NCBI RefSeq assembly: GCF_000025265.1
Contig: NC_013739.1
Span: 5,628,001 to 5,692,000 of the forward strand
Direction of reading: 5' to 3'
DNA length: 64,000 nt
DNA from: Conexibacter woesei DSM 14684
GTDB lineage: Bacteria > Actinomycetota > Thermoleophilia > Solirubrobacterales > Solirubrobacteraceae
The notes beneath the pieces were generated by a model. That model had not been told where the DNA came from, did no database searches, and worked only from the letters and a program-made list of their open reading frames with translations. Made by a program: the position numbers and the translations under genes. Shown here piece by piece: positions 45,711 to 54,287 of the stretch (position 1 is its first letter; every line of letters starts with the position of its first letter).

Positions 45711-47110
45711 CCGATCATGCCCCTGCGCAGCGCAGCGAACGTGTCCGCGGTCGCCGCGCTGCGAACGTACAGCGACGCGACCGCGCCGAGCGTCAGCCCG
45801 TAGGCGACGGCCCCGGGCCCGGTCTCGATGAACGGCAGCGACGGGCGCGAGAGCAGCAGCATCACGAGCACGGAGGCGAATGCTATGCCAACCGCCGAGC
45901 GCGACACCACCCCGCGCACGACCCCGGCGACGATCGCGGCGGTCTGGAGGGCGGCGCCGACCCAGCCGATGATGACGATCGTGTTGGGGATCCCGAGGTC
46001 GACGTTGTATATGTCGCCCGTGCGGTAGGAGATCCCGGTCCCCAGCAGCGACCAGCTCTGTCTGACCTCGCTCAGCAGGTTCAGCCGGTAGGCGCCCGTG
46101 CCGGTTCCTTCGCTGAGCCCGCGGTAGCCGGCGATGATGTGGTCTCCGACCGACGACGTCAGCACCGCGTAGACGCCGAGCCCCGCCAGCACGACCAGCA
46201 GCAGCGCGGTCGCCGCTCTGGCGTGGTGCAGCCGCCAGATCAGCAGGACGGCGAGACCGCCGAACAGCGCCACGAGCTGCGCACGCGAGTTCTGCAGCAG
46301 CGTGCACGCGATCCCGATCACGGTGAGGCCGATCCACAACGCCGTCGGCTTGCGCAGCGCGCGCGCCGCGGCGAGCAGGACGAACGCGATGAACGCCTCC
46401 TGGCCCCAGGTGTAGAGCCGGCTGCCAGCGCCGAGCAGCCCCTCCCCCGTCCCGTACGTGCTGACCCACTGCTGGCACGCGCCGCAGCCGCCCGCGCCGG
46501 CGATGTACATCAGCGCCCACGCCGTCACGAGCGCGATCACGATCGGGAGGACGCGCTGCAGCTGGACGAGCGCGTCGTCGTGCAGCAGCCAGGCGAACGT
46601 CAGCAGCGCCGCGAGCGGCAGCACGACGAACGGCGCGGCGAGCGACGGCGTGTCCATCGGCGAGGACTGCGCGAAGCGGATCACGGTGAAGGCGAGCAGC
46701 GCGAAGAGCAGCCAGAGCAGGACGCTCGGCTGGACCGGCGAGGCGCTCGCGCCTTCGAGCGCGCGGATCGCGAAGACCGCGAACATCACCATCGCGGCGA
46801 GCGCGAACCCGAACAGCCAGATCGGGATGCCGCCCGCCGCGAGTCTGACCGGGTCGAGGAACGGCGCGAGCCCGAGACCTATGAGCAGGCCGAAGCAGAT
46901 GCACAGCTCCGGTCCGATCATCACGATCGCGACCAGCCCCATGATCCCGGCGAGCGCGAGCAGCGCGATGTTCGAGCGCGTCGTCACGGCGACCGGGACG
47001 ACGGCGACGAGCGCCACCAGACCGACGACGCCCGCCCACGGGAGCCACGCGTCGCGCGCGATGCGGACCGGGCCGCCGTGAAGGCGCGGAGACGGCGCGA
47101 ATCGGCTCAT
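45707..47110 (-). CDS. Second Wzy/O-antigen ligase-like membrane protein
   Basis: 467 residues, about 11-12 membrane helices, no TPR tail. The Wzy_C-like loop has RLYTWGQEAFIAFVLLAAA, IGIACTLLQNSRAQLVALFG and LNLLSEVRQSWSLLGTGISY before the final helices. It could be the EPS polymerase while the TPR-bearing protein at 31.7-33.7 kb acts as ligase, or the reverse. The ATG 47110 begins MSRFAPSPRLHGG; a longer in-frame start overlaps the lyase-like gene. Overlaps both neighbours by 4 nt, so it is in one operon with the secreted lyase and two glycosyltransferases. Confidence 0.88.
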   Translation of the reverse strand: MSRFAPSPRLHGGPVRIARDAWLPWAGVVGLVALVAVVPVAVTTRSNIALLALAGIMGLVAIVMIGPELCICFGLLIGLGLAPFLDPVRLAAGGIPIWLFGFALAAMVMFAVFAIRALEGASASPVQPSVLLWLLFALLAFTVIRFAQSSPMDTPSLAAPFVVLPLAALLTFAWLLHDDALVQLQRVLPIVIALVTAWALMYIAGAGGCGACQQWVSTYGTGEGLLGAGSRLYTWGQEAFIAFVLLAAARALRKPTALWIGLTVIGIACTLLQNSRAQLVALFGGLAVLLIWRLHHARAATALLLVVLAGLGVYAVLTSSVGDHIIAGYRGLSEGTGTGAYRLNLLSEVRQSWSLLGTGISYRTGDIYNVDLGIPNTIVIIGWVGAALQTAAIVAGVVRGVVSRSAVGIAFASVLVMLLLSRPSLPFIETGPGAVAYGLTLGAVASLYVRSAATADTFAALRRGMIG

Positions 47111-48048
47111 CGGGCGCGCAGCGTAACGGAGACGCCGGCAACCCACAGGCGCCCGACGTTGCCGCCGTAGTGGCCGACCCCGAACGTCCACCCCATCGCG
47201 TTCGGGTAGCGGATGCCGACGGGGTACTCCCGGTCGGTCCAGACGTCGAGCAGGCTGCCGTCGACGTAGTAGGCGACGCGGTCGCGCGGTCTCACCACCG
47301 CCGTGACGTTGAACCAGCGTCCCAGCGGAGCGGGCACCATCCCGCGCGCATGTCGCGGCCGGGCCGGGTGCCAGACGTCGACGCCGAGCACGGGGGTCGA
47401 GTCCTTGATGCGCGTCTGCCGCCCGAGCGGGCGCTGCACGACGCCGGTGCGGGAGGCGAGCCCGCGGAAACCGCGCGCGCTGAAGATCGAGACCGAGCTC
47501 TGCATGTCCGAGCGGCCGAGCGTGATGCCGCCGTCGTTGCTCGTGTCCTCCTTGAACTGGAAGATGTTGACCGGGCCCCTGGCGATCTTGTAGCTGCGCG
47601 GGATGTAGTACCAGGCCGAGTAGACGCCGCCCTCCTCGCCCGGCACGAGGCGCGAGAGCGGCCGATCGCCGTCGTCACGCCGGCCTGGACCCGGCCCCAC
47701 GTCCCAGCCCTTGTACACCTTCGCGTGCACGTCGCCCCGCCGCAGCGACGCGGCGGTCACCCTGAACTCGGCGATCCGCCCGCCGGTGCAGGGCAGCGAC
47801 GGCGCGATCCCGGCGCGCCCGGGGGTCGTCACGGTCAGGCCGCCGCCGTTGCCCGGCACGTCAGAGGCCGACCACTCGCCGAAGGTGCCGTCAGCGAACG
47901 TCGACCGCCACGTCGCGCTGGAGATCTGCGCGCACGACGCCGCACGGGTGTCTGCGCTCGTCTGCGCAACGGGCGGATCGGTGGCGATTGTCTGCGGCCA
48001 CACCCCGACCGCTGCGAGCGCGATCCACAGTGCGGCGAGGATGCCCAT
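47107..48048 (-). CDS. Secreted heparin lyase I-like polysaccharide lyase
   Basis: 313 residues. N-terminal hydrophobic segment (GILAALWIALAAVGVWP) is a signal peptide or anchor. The rest is a beta-rich jelly-roll domain like the PF14099/heparin lyase I group: ATWRSTFADGTFGEW, RIAEFRVTAASLRRGDVHAK, the YSAWYYIPRSYKI strand, PVNIFQFKED and WFNVTAVVRPRDRVAYYVDG, ending in YPNAMGWTFGVGHYGGNVGR. Such enzymes cleave uronic-acid polysaccharides by beta-elimination. Inside a synthesis locus it may trim or release the EPS. Catalytic residues are not assigned from sequence. It overlaps the Wzy gene by 4 nt. Confidence 0.72.
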   Translation of the reverse strand: MGILAALWIALAAVGVWPQTIATDPPVAQTSADTRAASCAQISSATWRSTFADGTFGEWSASDVPGNGGGLTVTTPGRAGIAPSLPCTGGRIAEFRVTAASLRRGDVHAKVYKGWDVGPGPGRRDDGDRPLSRLVPGEEGGVYSAWYYIPRSYKIARGPVNIFQFKEDTSNDGGITLGRSDMQSSVSIFSARGFRGLASRTGVVQRPLGRQTRIKDSTPVLGVDVWHPARPRHARGMVPAPLGRWFNVTAVVRPRDRVAYYVDGSLLDVWTDREYPVGIRYPNAMGWTFGVGHYGGNVGRLWVAGVSVTLRAR

Positions 48049-48103
48049 TACCCATCAGGGTACCGGCCGGACGGCGTCGGCCGGTCGGGGACGGCCGCGT
48101 CGA

Positions 48104-49516
48104 TCAGGAGAACGGTGTGTAGCGCACGTTCGCGACCCACAGCTTGCCGGCGTTCCCGCCGTAGTGGCCGACGCCGAACGTCCAGCCCATCGCCTTGGCG
48201 TAGCGGACGCCGACCGGATACTCGTCGTTGTACCAGGTGTCCAGCAGTCTGCCGTCGACGTGGTACTCGACGCGGTCGCCGGCGTAGATCTTCGCCGTGA
48301 CGTTGAACCAGCGGCCGAGCGGCGCGGGCACAGCCGCCGGCTGATGGCCTCTGCGCGGCTTGACGGCCGGCTGGTGCCACAGGTCGACCGCGAGGATCGG
48401 ATGGGTGGCGGCGACGCCGAAGTCGTAGGCGGAGCGGTTGTAGACGCCTGCACGCCCCTTCACGCCCTCCGTGCTCCAGATCGAGAGCGCGGACTGCATG
48501 TCGGAGCCGAATCCGGCGAAGCTGGCGCCGGCGTCGTCGCTGTAGTCCTCCTTGAACTGGAAGATGTTGACCGGCCCGCGGTCGTTCATCCTGTAGTCGG
48601 CGGGGAGGTAGTACCAGGCGGAGTAGGAGCCGCTGCCTCTGTCGACGACGCGGTCCAGTCTGCGACCGGCGTCGTCGCTGCGGCGGGCGTTGTTGGCGTC
48701 CCAGCCCTTGTAGAGCTTGGAGTGGACCTTGCCGGCGGCGATCTGCGCGGCGGTGAGCTCGAAGCGGGCGACGTTCGCCGAGCCGTTCGGCGGCGCGGGC
48801 ACGCTCTCCTGCGCGGCGGGCGCGACGTAGAAGGTCCCGCCGTCGCCGCGGTTGAAGCTCGACCACTCGCGGAAGTTGCCGTCACCGAACGTCGACGTCC
48901 AGGCCGGCTGGGGCTCAGGAGTGGGTGTGGGGTCCGGCCTCGGGGTCGGCGTGGGAGTGGGCTCCGGCGTCGTGGGCGTCGTCGGGGTGGTGGGCGTCGT
49001 CGGGGTGGTGGGCGTCGTCGGCGTGGTGGGCGTGGTGGGCGTGGTGGGCGTGGTGGGCGTCGTCGGCGGCGTCGGGGTGGTGGGTCTCGTCGGCGTCGTC
49101 GGTCTCGTCGGCGCCGGTCTCGGCTTGCGCGGCTGGCGGCGCTTCTGCTCTGCCTTCCCCCCACGGACGTACACGACGCGCGACGCGGAGCCGCGGCGGC
49201 CGTCGGCGGCGGAGGCCCGGACGGCGACCACGTGGCGGCCGCGATCGAGCCGCAGCGTCGCCGTCCGCGTCCGCCCGACCGCGGTGCTCTGCGCGACGGG
49301 CTTGCCATCGACCCACCAGCGCAGCACGGACACGCGCGTCGACGTCGACGCGACCGCGCCGACCGGCGTCGCTTCGATGTCGACCCGGACCTTCGCCTCA
49401 GCAGCATCCGCCGACGACAAACCGACGGCGACGACCGCGGTCAGTGCGACGACGAGCGAGATGCGACCAAGCAGAAGCGTGCCGAGCGCAGACGCGCGGC
49501 GTGGGGTGAACGACAT
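48104..49516 (-). CDS. Secreted lyase-like protein with TPT-repeat stalk
   Basis: 470 residues, paralogue of the upstream-neighbour lyase. Signal peptide about 1-39 (LVVALTAVVAVGLSSADAAE), then an Ig-like beta domain about 43-118 (WWVDGKPVAQSTAV, GRHVVAVRASAADGRRGSAS), a Pro/Thr stalk at 137-201, then the lyase-like jelly roll about 206-470 (TSTFGDGNFREWSSF, SGSYSAWYYLPADYRM, PVNIFQFKEDYSDDAGASF, AMGWTFGVGHYGGNAGKLWV). The stalk likely spans the cell wall. ATG 49516 is followed by a Met-Ser-Phe basic n-region. Its length and domain order differ from the shorter paralogue, so roles may differ (stalked surface form versus soluble form). Confidence 0.75.
   Translation of the reverse strand: MSFTPRRASALGTLLLGRISLVVALTAVVAVGLSSADAAEAKVRVDIEATPVGAVASTSTRVSVLRWWVDGKPVAQSTAVGRTRTATLRLDRGRHVVAVRASAADGRRGSASRVVYVRGGKAEQKRRQPRKPRPAPTRPTTPTRPTTPTPPTTPTTPTTPTTPTTPTTPTTPTTPTTPTTPTTPEPTPTPTPRPDPTPTPEPQPAWTSTFGDGNFREWSSFNRGDGGTFYVAPAAQESVPAPPNGSANVARFELTAAQIAAGKVHSKLYKGWDANNARRSDDAGRRLDRVVDRGSGSYSAWYYLPADYRMNDRGPVNIFQFKEDYSDDAGASFAGFGSDMQSALSIWSTEGVKGRAGVYNRSAYDFGVAATHPILAVDLWHQPAVKPRRGHQPAAVPAPLGRWFNVTAKIYAGDRVEYHVDGRLLDTWYNDEYPVGVRYAKAMGWTFGVGHYGGNAGKLWVANVRYTPFS
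48914..49108 (-). repeat. TPT/TTP codon repeat encoding the stalk
   Basis: About 195 bp of mostly 9-bp units encoding Thr-Pro-Thr over residues 137-201 of the lyase-like protein. Codons vary between GTC and GTG-type third bases on the opposite strand, so selection on the protein is likely, but slippage could change the copy number. Confidence 0.85.
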
Positions 49517-49557
49517 TGAAGCCTCCAGGAGCCAAGAGCCAGGGAGCAGAGTGAGGT

Positions 49558-49572
49558 GACCGACAGTCGGTC
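49558..49572. promoter_or_regulatory. GACCGA-CAG-TCGGTC palindrome in the divergent promoter
   Basis: Perfect 6-bp arms with a 3-nt centre in the 148-bp gap between the divergent lyase-like gene and the GT4 gene. Possible operator. Confidence 0.35.
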
Positions 49573-49664
49573 TTTCGGCCCGGCTCACGGCCCTGTCCAC
49601 TCCTGCGCCGCTCCCTGGACGTTCGTAGGAGTCAGCCGCCCGAGTTCCCCCGTAAACTCGACGC

Positions 49665-50795
49665 ATGCTGGCGGTCGACACATCGGCTCCGCCGCGGTTC
49701 ACCGTCGCGCTGGCGAGCGCCGGCCGCTCCGGCGACGTGGGCCAGTGGTCCGGTACTCCATACGCACTCACGCAGGGGCTGCGCGCGACCGGCGCGACGG
49801 TCGTGGCGCTCGACGTCGTCGTGCCGGGCCCGCTGCAGACGCTGCTCGACCGCCGGCTCGAGCTGCGGCACGCGATGACGCGCCCGCTCTCGGCGCTCGC
49901 CAGCCAGCGGCTGCGCAGGCTCCCGGTCGACGGCATCTGCCAGCTGGGCTCGGAGTTCCAGCTCGACACCAAGCTCCCGCTCGTCACGTTCGACGACATG
50001 ACCGTCGCCCAGGCGACGAGCGCCGGCTGGGACGCCACCGAGACAGCCGGCTCGCGGCTGCTCACGCGCTGGCGCGAGCGGCAGGGGAACCTGTATCGCT
50101 CCGCGACGGTCTGCGGGGCGTTCAGCCGCTGGACAGCCGCGTCGATCGTCGAGGACTACGGCATCGACCCCGCCCGCGTGGAGGTCTTCGGCTGGGGCCG
50201 CAACCACGAGCCGGCGGCGAACGGCGAGCGCGACTGGCAGCAGCCGCGCTTCCTGTTCGTCGGCGTCGACTGGCAGCGCAAGAACGGCGACGCGGTCGTG
50301 CGCGCGTTCGGTCGTCTGCGCGAGAGCGTCCCCGACGCCCGGCTCGACGTCGTCGGCGGCCACCCGCCGATCGACGCCCAGGGGGTCGTCGGGCACGGCG
50401 TGCTCGAGCTGCGGCGGCCCGAGGAGCGCGCGCGGCTGAGCGCCCTGTTCGCCGCGGCGACGTGCTTCGTGATGCCGTCGTGGAACGAGCCCGGCGGGAT
50501 TGCGTACGCCGAGGCGGCCGCCGCGGGGCTGCCGCTGATCGGGACGACCGCAGGCGGGGCGAGCGAGATGGTCCGCCCCGAGTGCGGCTTCGTCGTCGAT
50601 CCGCGTGACGAGCAGGCGCTGCTGACCGCGATGCGCACGCTCTCGGATCCCGAGGTCGCCGCAGCGACCGGGCGGGCCGCCCGCGCGCGCGCCGAGCTGT
50701 TCACCTGGCCCGCCGTCGCCGAACGCGTCCTCCGCGCGCTCGGCGCGCCCGAGTGGAAGGGGCGGCCGTGGAGCCCGTTTCTCGGCGAGGGCTGA
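49665..50795 (+). CDS. Glycosyltransferase family 4
   Basis: 376 residues, GT-B fold. N-terminal acceptor domain with SGDVGQWSGTPYALTQGLRA; donor domain with RFLFVGVDWQRKNGDAVVRA, DARLDVVGGHPPID and the EX7E-type segment MPSWNEPGGIAYAEAAAAGL, then PLIGTTAGGASEMVRPECGF. Start at ATG 49665 without a strong Shine-Dalgarno. Opens a plus-strand group that continues with two PF13480-like acyltransferases (34 bp and then a coupled gene), so its product may be the acceptor for those enzymes. Confidence 0.9.
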   Translation: MLAVDTSAPPRFTVALASAGRSGDVGQWSGTPYALTQGLRATGATVVALDVVVPGPLQTLLDRRLELRHAMTRPLSALASQRLRRLPVDGICQLGSEFQLDTKLPLVTFDDMTVAQATSAGWDATETAGSRLLTRWRERQGNLYRSATVCGAFSRWTAASIVEDYGIDPARVEVFGWGRNHEPAANGERDWQQPRFLFVGVDWQRKNGDAVVRAFGRLRESVPDARLDVVGGHPPIDAQGVVGHGVLELRRPEERARLSALFAAATCFVMPSWNEPGGIAYAEAAAAGLPLIGTTAGGASEMVRPECGFVVDPRDEQALLTAMRTLSDPEVAAATGRAARARAELFTWPAVAERVLRALGAPEWKGRPWSPFLGEG

Positions 50796-50829
50796 TCGGA
50801 GAGTTGGCGCCTCGGCGTCCGCGAGAATC

Positions 50830-51954
50830 ATGGCGATGACGACACGGATGATTCGGCTCGATCGTTTGACGGATGCGCAGCGCGGCGCCTGGAGGGAGCT
50901 GGCGGCCAACGCGGCGGAGCCGAATCCGTTCTTCGAGCAGCAGCTGCTCGAACCCGCGTGGCGCAACCTCAGACCGCGTGGGCTCGCGCTGCTCGTCGCC
51001 GAGGACTCGGCCGGCTGGTCCGCATGCCTGCCCGTGCAGCACGTGCGCTGGCCCGCCTACGCCATGACCGGCTGGAACCACCCGTATGCGTTTCTGTCGA
51101 CGCCCCTGCTGCGCGGAGAGGACCCTGCTCGCGCCGCCGAGCAGCTGGTCGCCCCGTTCCGCGGCCGGCGCACCGCGTTGCTCTCGCTGCGGCTCGTCGG
51201 CTGCGGCCCCGCCGGAACGGCGCTGCGCGCCGCTGCCCGCGGCAGCGGGCTCACGTGTGCGTGGGGGCGCGAGATCGACCGTGCCGCCGCCTGGCGGCAC
51301 GACGGCGAGCCGCGTGTTCCGCTCAGCGCACGCCGCCGGGCGAAGCTGAGAAAGCAGGGTCAGCGCCTCTCCGAGCTGCTCGGCGCCGAGCTGAGGGTCG
51401 ACGAGCGCGCCGGCGACGCGGCGGCGCTCGAGCGGTTCCTCGCGCTCGAAGCCGCCGGTTGGAAGGGCGAGCAGCAGACCGCGCTCGCCGCGAACCGCGC
51501 ACACCGCGCCTTCTTCCTCGAGATGGCCACCGGGCTGGCAGCCGAGGGCCGGCTCCGCCTGTCCACGCTCTCGGCGGGCGACGACGTGCTCGCGATGAGC
51601 TGCAACCTGCGCTCCGGCGACGCGATGTTCGGCTTCAAGTCGGCGTTCGACGAGCGCTATCGCAGATACGCTCCAGGCATCCAGCTGATGTTCGAGACCG
51701 TGCGCGCATTCCATGCGGAGGGAGACGTGCGGCTGTTCGACTCGTGCAGCGAGTCCGACAGCAGCCTGCCGAACGAGGTGTACGGCGAGCGGATCGCGCT
51801 GACGAGCTTCGTGCTCGCCGCCCGTGGCGCGCCCGCGGAGCTGACGCGCAGCACGCTGCAGGCCGGGATCGCGGCACGCGCCCGGCTCCGGTTCGCGCGC
51901 GCCGCGGCACAGGCCCGCGCCCGCGCCGACCGAACGCAGGTGCCGTCGCAGTGA
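50830..51954 (+). CDS. FemAB/CelD-like acyltransferase A (PF13480-like GNAT)
   Basis: 374 residues of two GNAT-like lobes, the BioF2-like/CelD group. Landmarks: FFEQQLLEPAWRNL, GLALLVAEDSAGWSACLPVQ, the basic RRRAKLRKQGQRLSELLG helix, LALEAAGWKGEQQTALAANR and KSAFDERYRRYAPGIQLMFE, ending RLFDSCSESDSSLPNEVYGE. Members transfer amino-acyl or acyl groups, and in EPS loci they are called FemAB-related. ATG 50830 (with a second ATG at 50836). Its TGA overlaps the GTG of the next acyltransferase. Confidence 0.86.
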   Translation: MAMTTRMIRLDRLTDAQRGAWRELAANAAEPNPFFEQQLLEPAWRNLRPRGLALLVAEDSAGWSACLPVQHVRWPAYAMTGWNHPYAFLSTPLLRGEDPARAAEQLVAPFRGRRTALLSLRLVGCGPAGTALRAAARGSGLTCAWGREIDRAAAWRHDGEPRVPLSARRRAKLRKQGQRLSELLGAELRVDERAGDAAALERFLALEAAGWKGEQQTALAANRAHRAFFLEMATGLAAEGRLRLSTLSAGDDVLAMSCNLRSGDAMFGFKSAFDERYRRYAPGIQLMFETVRAFHAEGDVRLFDSCSESDSSLPNEVYGERIALTSFVLAARGAPAELTRSTLQAGIAARARLRFARAAAQARARADRTQVPSQ

Positions 51955-53111
51955 CCTCCGCGCCGCTCCAGGCCGAGACGTTCGACACGATGGCGGCGCT
52001 CGCGCGGCTGATCCCCGAATGGGACGCGTTGGCAGACGCGGCCGGCCGGCCGGCGTGCCTGCCGGCGTGGCAGCTGGCGTGGTGGCGTGAGCTCGCGCCG
52101 CCGGGCTCCCTGCTGCGGGTCGTCGCCGTCCGCGCGGACGGGCAGCTCGTCGGGCTGGTCCCGTTCTTCCTGGAGCAGCGGCTCGGGCGCAGCTCGCACC
52201 GGCTGCTCGGCGCGGCGGTGACCCACCGGACCGAACCGCTCGTCCACCCCGGCGTCGCGGCCGCGGACGTCGCCGCGCTCGCCGTCGCCGAGCTGGAGCG
52301 GTGCGACCCCGCCGCCGACGTCGTGCGGCTGGAGGGAATCGCCGCCGACGGCCCGTGGCCGGCGGCGTTCGATGCCGCCTGGCCGGCGCTCGGAGCGCCG
52401 TGGCGCCTGGTCGAGCAGCAACAGCTCGCCCCCTCCGTCGACCTCTCGTTCGACGACCTCGACGCATGGCTGGCGTCCAAGAGCAGCAACTTCCGCCAGC
52501 AGACGCGCCGCTTCCGCCGCCGACTCGAGAAGGAAGGCGGCACGGTGCGGATGAGCAGCGAGCAGGAGGTCGCGGGCGACCTCGCCGCGATGCTGCAGCT
52601 CCATCACCAGCGGTGGGCCGGGCGCGGTGGCTCGTCGCTGCCGGCGGCCACCGAGGCGATGGTGCGGACGGCGGCCGAGCAGCTGCTGCCGGCAGGACGG
52701 CTCCGACTGTGGGTCGTCGAGCTCGACGGCCGGCCGATCGGCGTCCAGCTGTTCCTCGCCGCCGGCGGGAACGTGCTGTATTGGAACGGCGGGTTCGACG
52801 AGAGCGCGAGCCACCTCAAGCCCGCGCTGCTCGGCATCGTCGCCGGGATCGAGGACAGCCTCCTGCGCGACGAGCGGCTGCTCGACCTCGGCGGTGGCGA
52901 CCAGGACTACAAGCTGCGGCTTGCGGACGGCGCGACGCCGCTGACGTGGACGTCGCTCGTCCCGCGCAACCGTCGCTACGCCGCCAACCGGCTCGCGCTC
53001 GCGCCGGAGGCGCTTTCGCTCACCGGGCGCCGGCTGGCGGAGCAGCTTCCCGACCCGCTCCAGCAGCCGCTGCGCAGGGTCGTCCGGCGCTACTCCGGGC
53101 GGCGCGCCTGA
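51951..53111 (+). CDS. FemAB/CelD-like acyltransferase B (PF13480-like GNAT)
   Basis: 386 residues. The N-terminal lobe reads LIPEWDALADAAGRPACLPA, WQLAWWRELAPPGSLLRVVA; the C-terminal lobe reads ASKSSNFRQQTRRFRRRLEK, LHHQRWAGRGGSSLPAATEA, LWVVELDGRPIGVQLFLAAG and LLDLGGGDQDYKLRLADGAT. The ELDGRPIG strand is shared with the convergent paralogue. It probably acylates an amino sugar using an acyl-ACP or acyl-CoA. Start GTG 51951, coupled to gene A. Its 3' end overlaps the convergent gene C by 22 bp. Confidence 0.86.
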   Translation: MTSAPLQAETFDTMAALARLIPEWDALADAAGRPACLPAWQLAWWRELAPPGSLLRVVAVRADGQLVGLVPFFLEQRLGRSSHRLLGAAVTHRTEPLVHPGVAAADVAALAVAELERCDPAADVVRLEGIAADGPWPAAFDAAWPALGAPWRLVEQQQLAPSVDLSFDDLDAWLASKSSNFRQQTRRFRRRLEKEGGTVRMSSEQEVAGDLAAMLQLHHQRWAGRGGSSLPAATEAMVRTAAEQLLPAGRLRLWVVELDGRPIGVQLFLAAGGNVLYWNGGFDESASHLKPALLGIVAGIEDSLLRDERLLDLGGGDQDYKLRLADGATPLTWTSLVPRNRRYAANRLALAPEALSLTGRRLAEQLPDPLQQPLRRVVRRYSGRRA

Positions 53112-54259
53112 CGTGACAGCCGCTGCTTCGCCTCGCGCAGCTGCGTGAAGCGCTGCTCGGGCAGCGCCCGCAGCGCGCCGTCGCGGACGCGGCTGCGCAG
53201 CAGCGCCGGCGCGGTCGCCGCGAGCGCGCGCGGCATCCCGCCGCCGGGCGGCACGAGGACGTCCCAGATCGCCGGATCGTTGCCGTCGGCGAACACGCGC
53301 TTGTAGCCGAGCGCTCCCCAGCCCAGGTGCAGCCGCCGCTCGCCACGCGCGAACGCGTCCTCGATCATGTGCAACGTCACGAGCTGCACGGGCGCGAAGC
53401 GTCTGTACTCCTCGTCCCAGCCCGTGTTGATGTCGACGATCTCGCCGCCGGCGACGAGCGAGAGATCGGCGCCGATCGGCCGCCCGTCGAGCTCGACGAT
53501 GAACAGCCGCATCCGCTCCTCCTCGCCGGTCGGCCTGCCGGCGATGTCCAGCAACAGCCGCGGCAGGCGCTCGCCGAGCGCGAGCAGCCGTGAGTCGTCG
53601 CGGCCGCGCCAGCGCGCAGCGTGGAGGGAGATGAACGCGGCGACGTCTTCCGCCCGCGACTCGGGCGTGCTGAGCCGGATCACGCCGCCCGCGCTCGCGA
53701 ACGCACGCGCACGCCGCCGGACCGACTTGCGGAACCCCGCGCTGCGGCCGGCCAGCCACTCGTCGTAGGTGCCGCTCAACACGAGGGTGGCCGTCTCCTC
53801 GTAGCGCAGCCGGCCGGTCAGCGGGCGCATCCGCCCCGGCCACCCGTCGGCGAACGCCTCCGCCCACGGCTTGCTCGCCGACAGCGGCGCGAGCGCCACG
53901 ACCTCAGGCCGCGGGTGCGCCGCAGCGAGCGCCGCTCCGGTCGCGGCAGCGACGTCCCAGATCCGGTCGGCCGCCGCCAGCAGCGCGACGTTGGAGGAGA
54001 AGTCGTCGGCCATCAGCCGGTAGGTCGCCGGTCTCTGCCCGGCGATCACGTAGAACGGCGCGAGCCCGATCAGCGCGCTCCCGTCGCGCACCGCCACGAC
54101 GCGCGGCGAGGCCCCGGCCGGCGCGACGTGACGCCACCACGCGAGCATCCAGGCCGGCGAGCAGATCGGCTCGGCGCAGGCGACGCAGAGGGCGTCCCAT
54201 TCGCCTCGCAGCGCCTCCAGCGCCGCCGGATCCTCGATCAGCTCGGTCGTGACGCTCAT
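53090..54259 (-). CDS. FemAB/CelD-like acyltransferase C (PF13480-like GNAT)
   Basis: 389 residues, clear paralogue of acyltransferase B: LRGEWDALCVACAEPICSPA, WMLAWWRHVAPAGASPRVVA, LIGLAPFYVIAGQRPATYRL, RSAGFRKSVRRRARAFASAG, LHAARWRGRDDSRLLALGER, FIVELDGRPIGADLSLVAGG and HLGWGALGYKRVFADGNDP. ATG 54259 gives MSVTTELIEDPAALEALRGE. It is transcribed toward gene B, overlapping it at the 3' end, and is the downstream gene of the epimerase 28 bp upstream. Confidence 0.86.
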   Translation of the reverse strand: MSVTTELIEDPAALEALRGEWDALCVACAEPICSPAWMLAWWRHVAPAGASPRVVAVRDGSALIGLAPFYVIAGQRPATYRLMADDFSSNVALLAAADRIWDVAAATGAALAAAHPRPEVVALAPLSASKPWAEAFADGWPGRMRPLTGRLRYEETATLVLSGTYDEWLAGRSAGFRKSVRRRARAFASAGGVIRLSTPESRAEDVAAFISLHAARWRGRDDSRLLALGERLPRLLLDIAGRPTGEEERMRLFIVELDGRPIGADLSLVAGGEIVDINTGWDEEYRRFAPVQLVTLHMIEDAFARGERRLHLGWGALGYKRVFADGNDPAIWDVLVPPGGGMPRALAATAPALLRSRVRDGALRALPEQRFTQLREAKQRLSRQARRPE

Positions 54260-54287
54260 CGACGAGGGCCGGCGAGCACGTTCGGCC

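Noticed and set aside
48914-49108. Regular short repeats resembling a CRISPR array.
   Set aside because: Units of 9 bp in frame encode Thr-Pro-Thr; there are no unique spacers and no cas genes.
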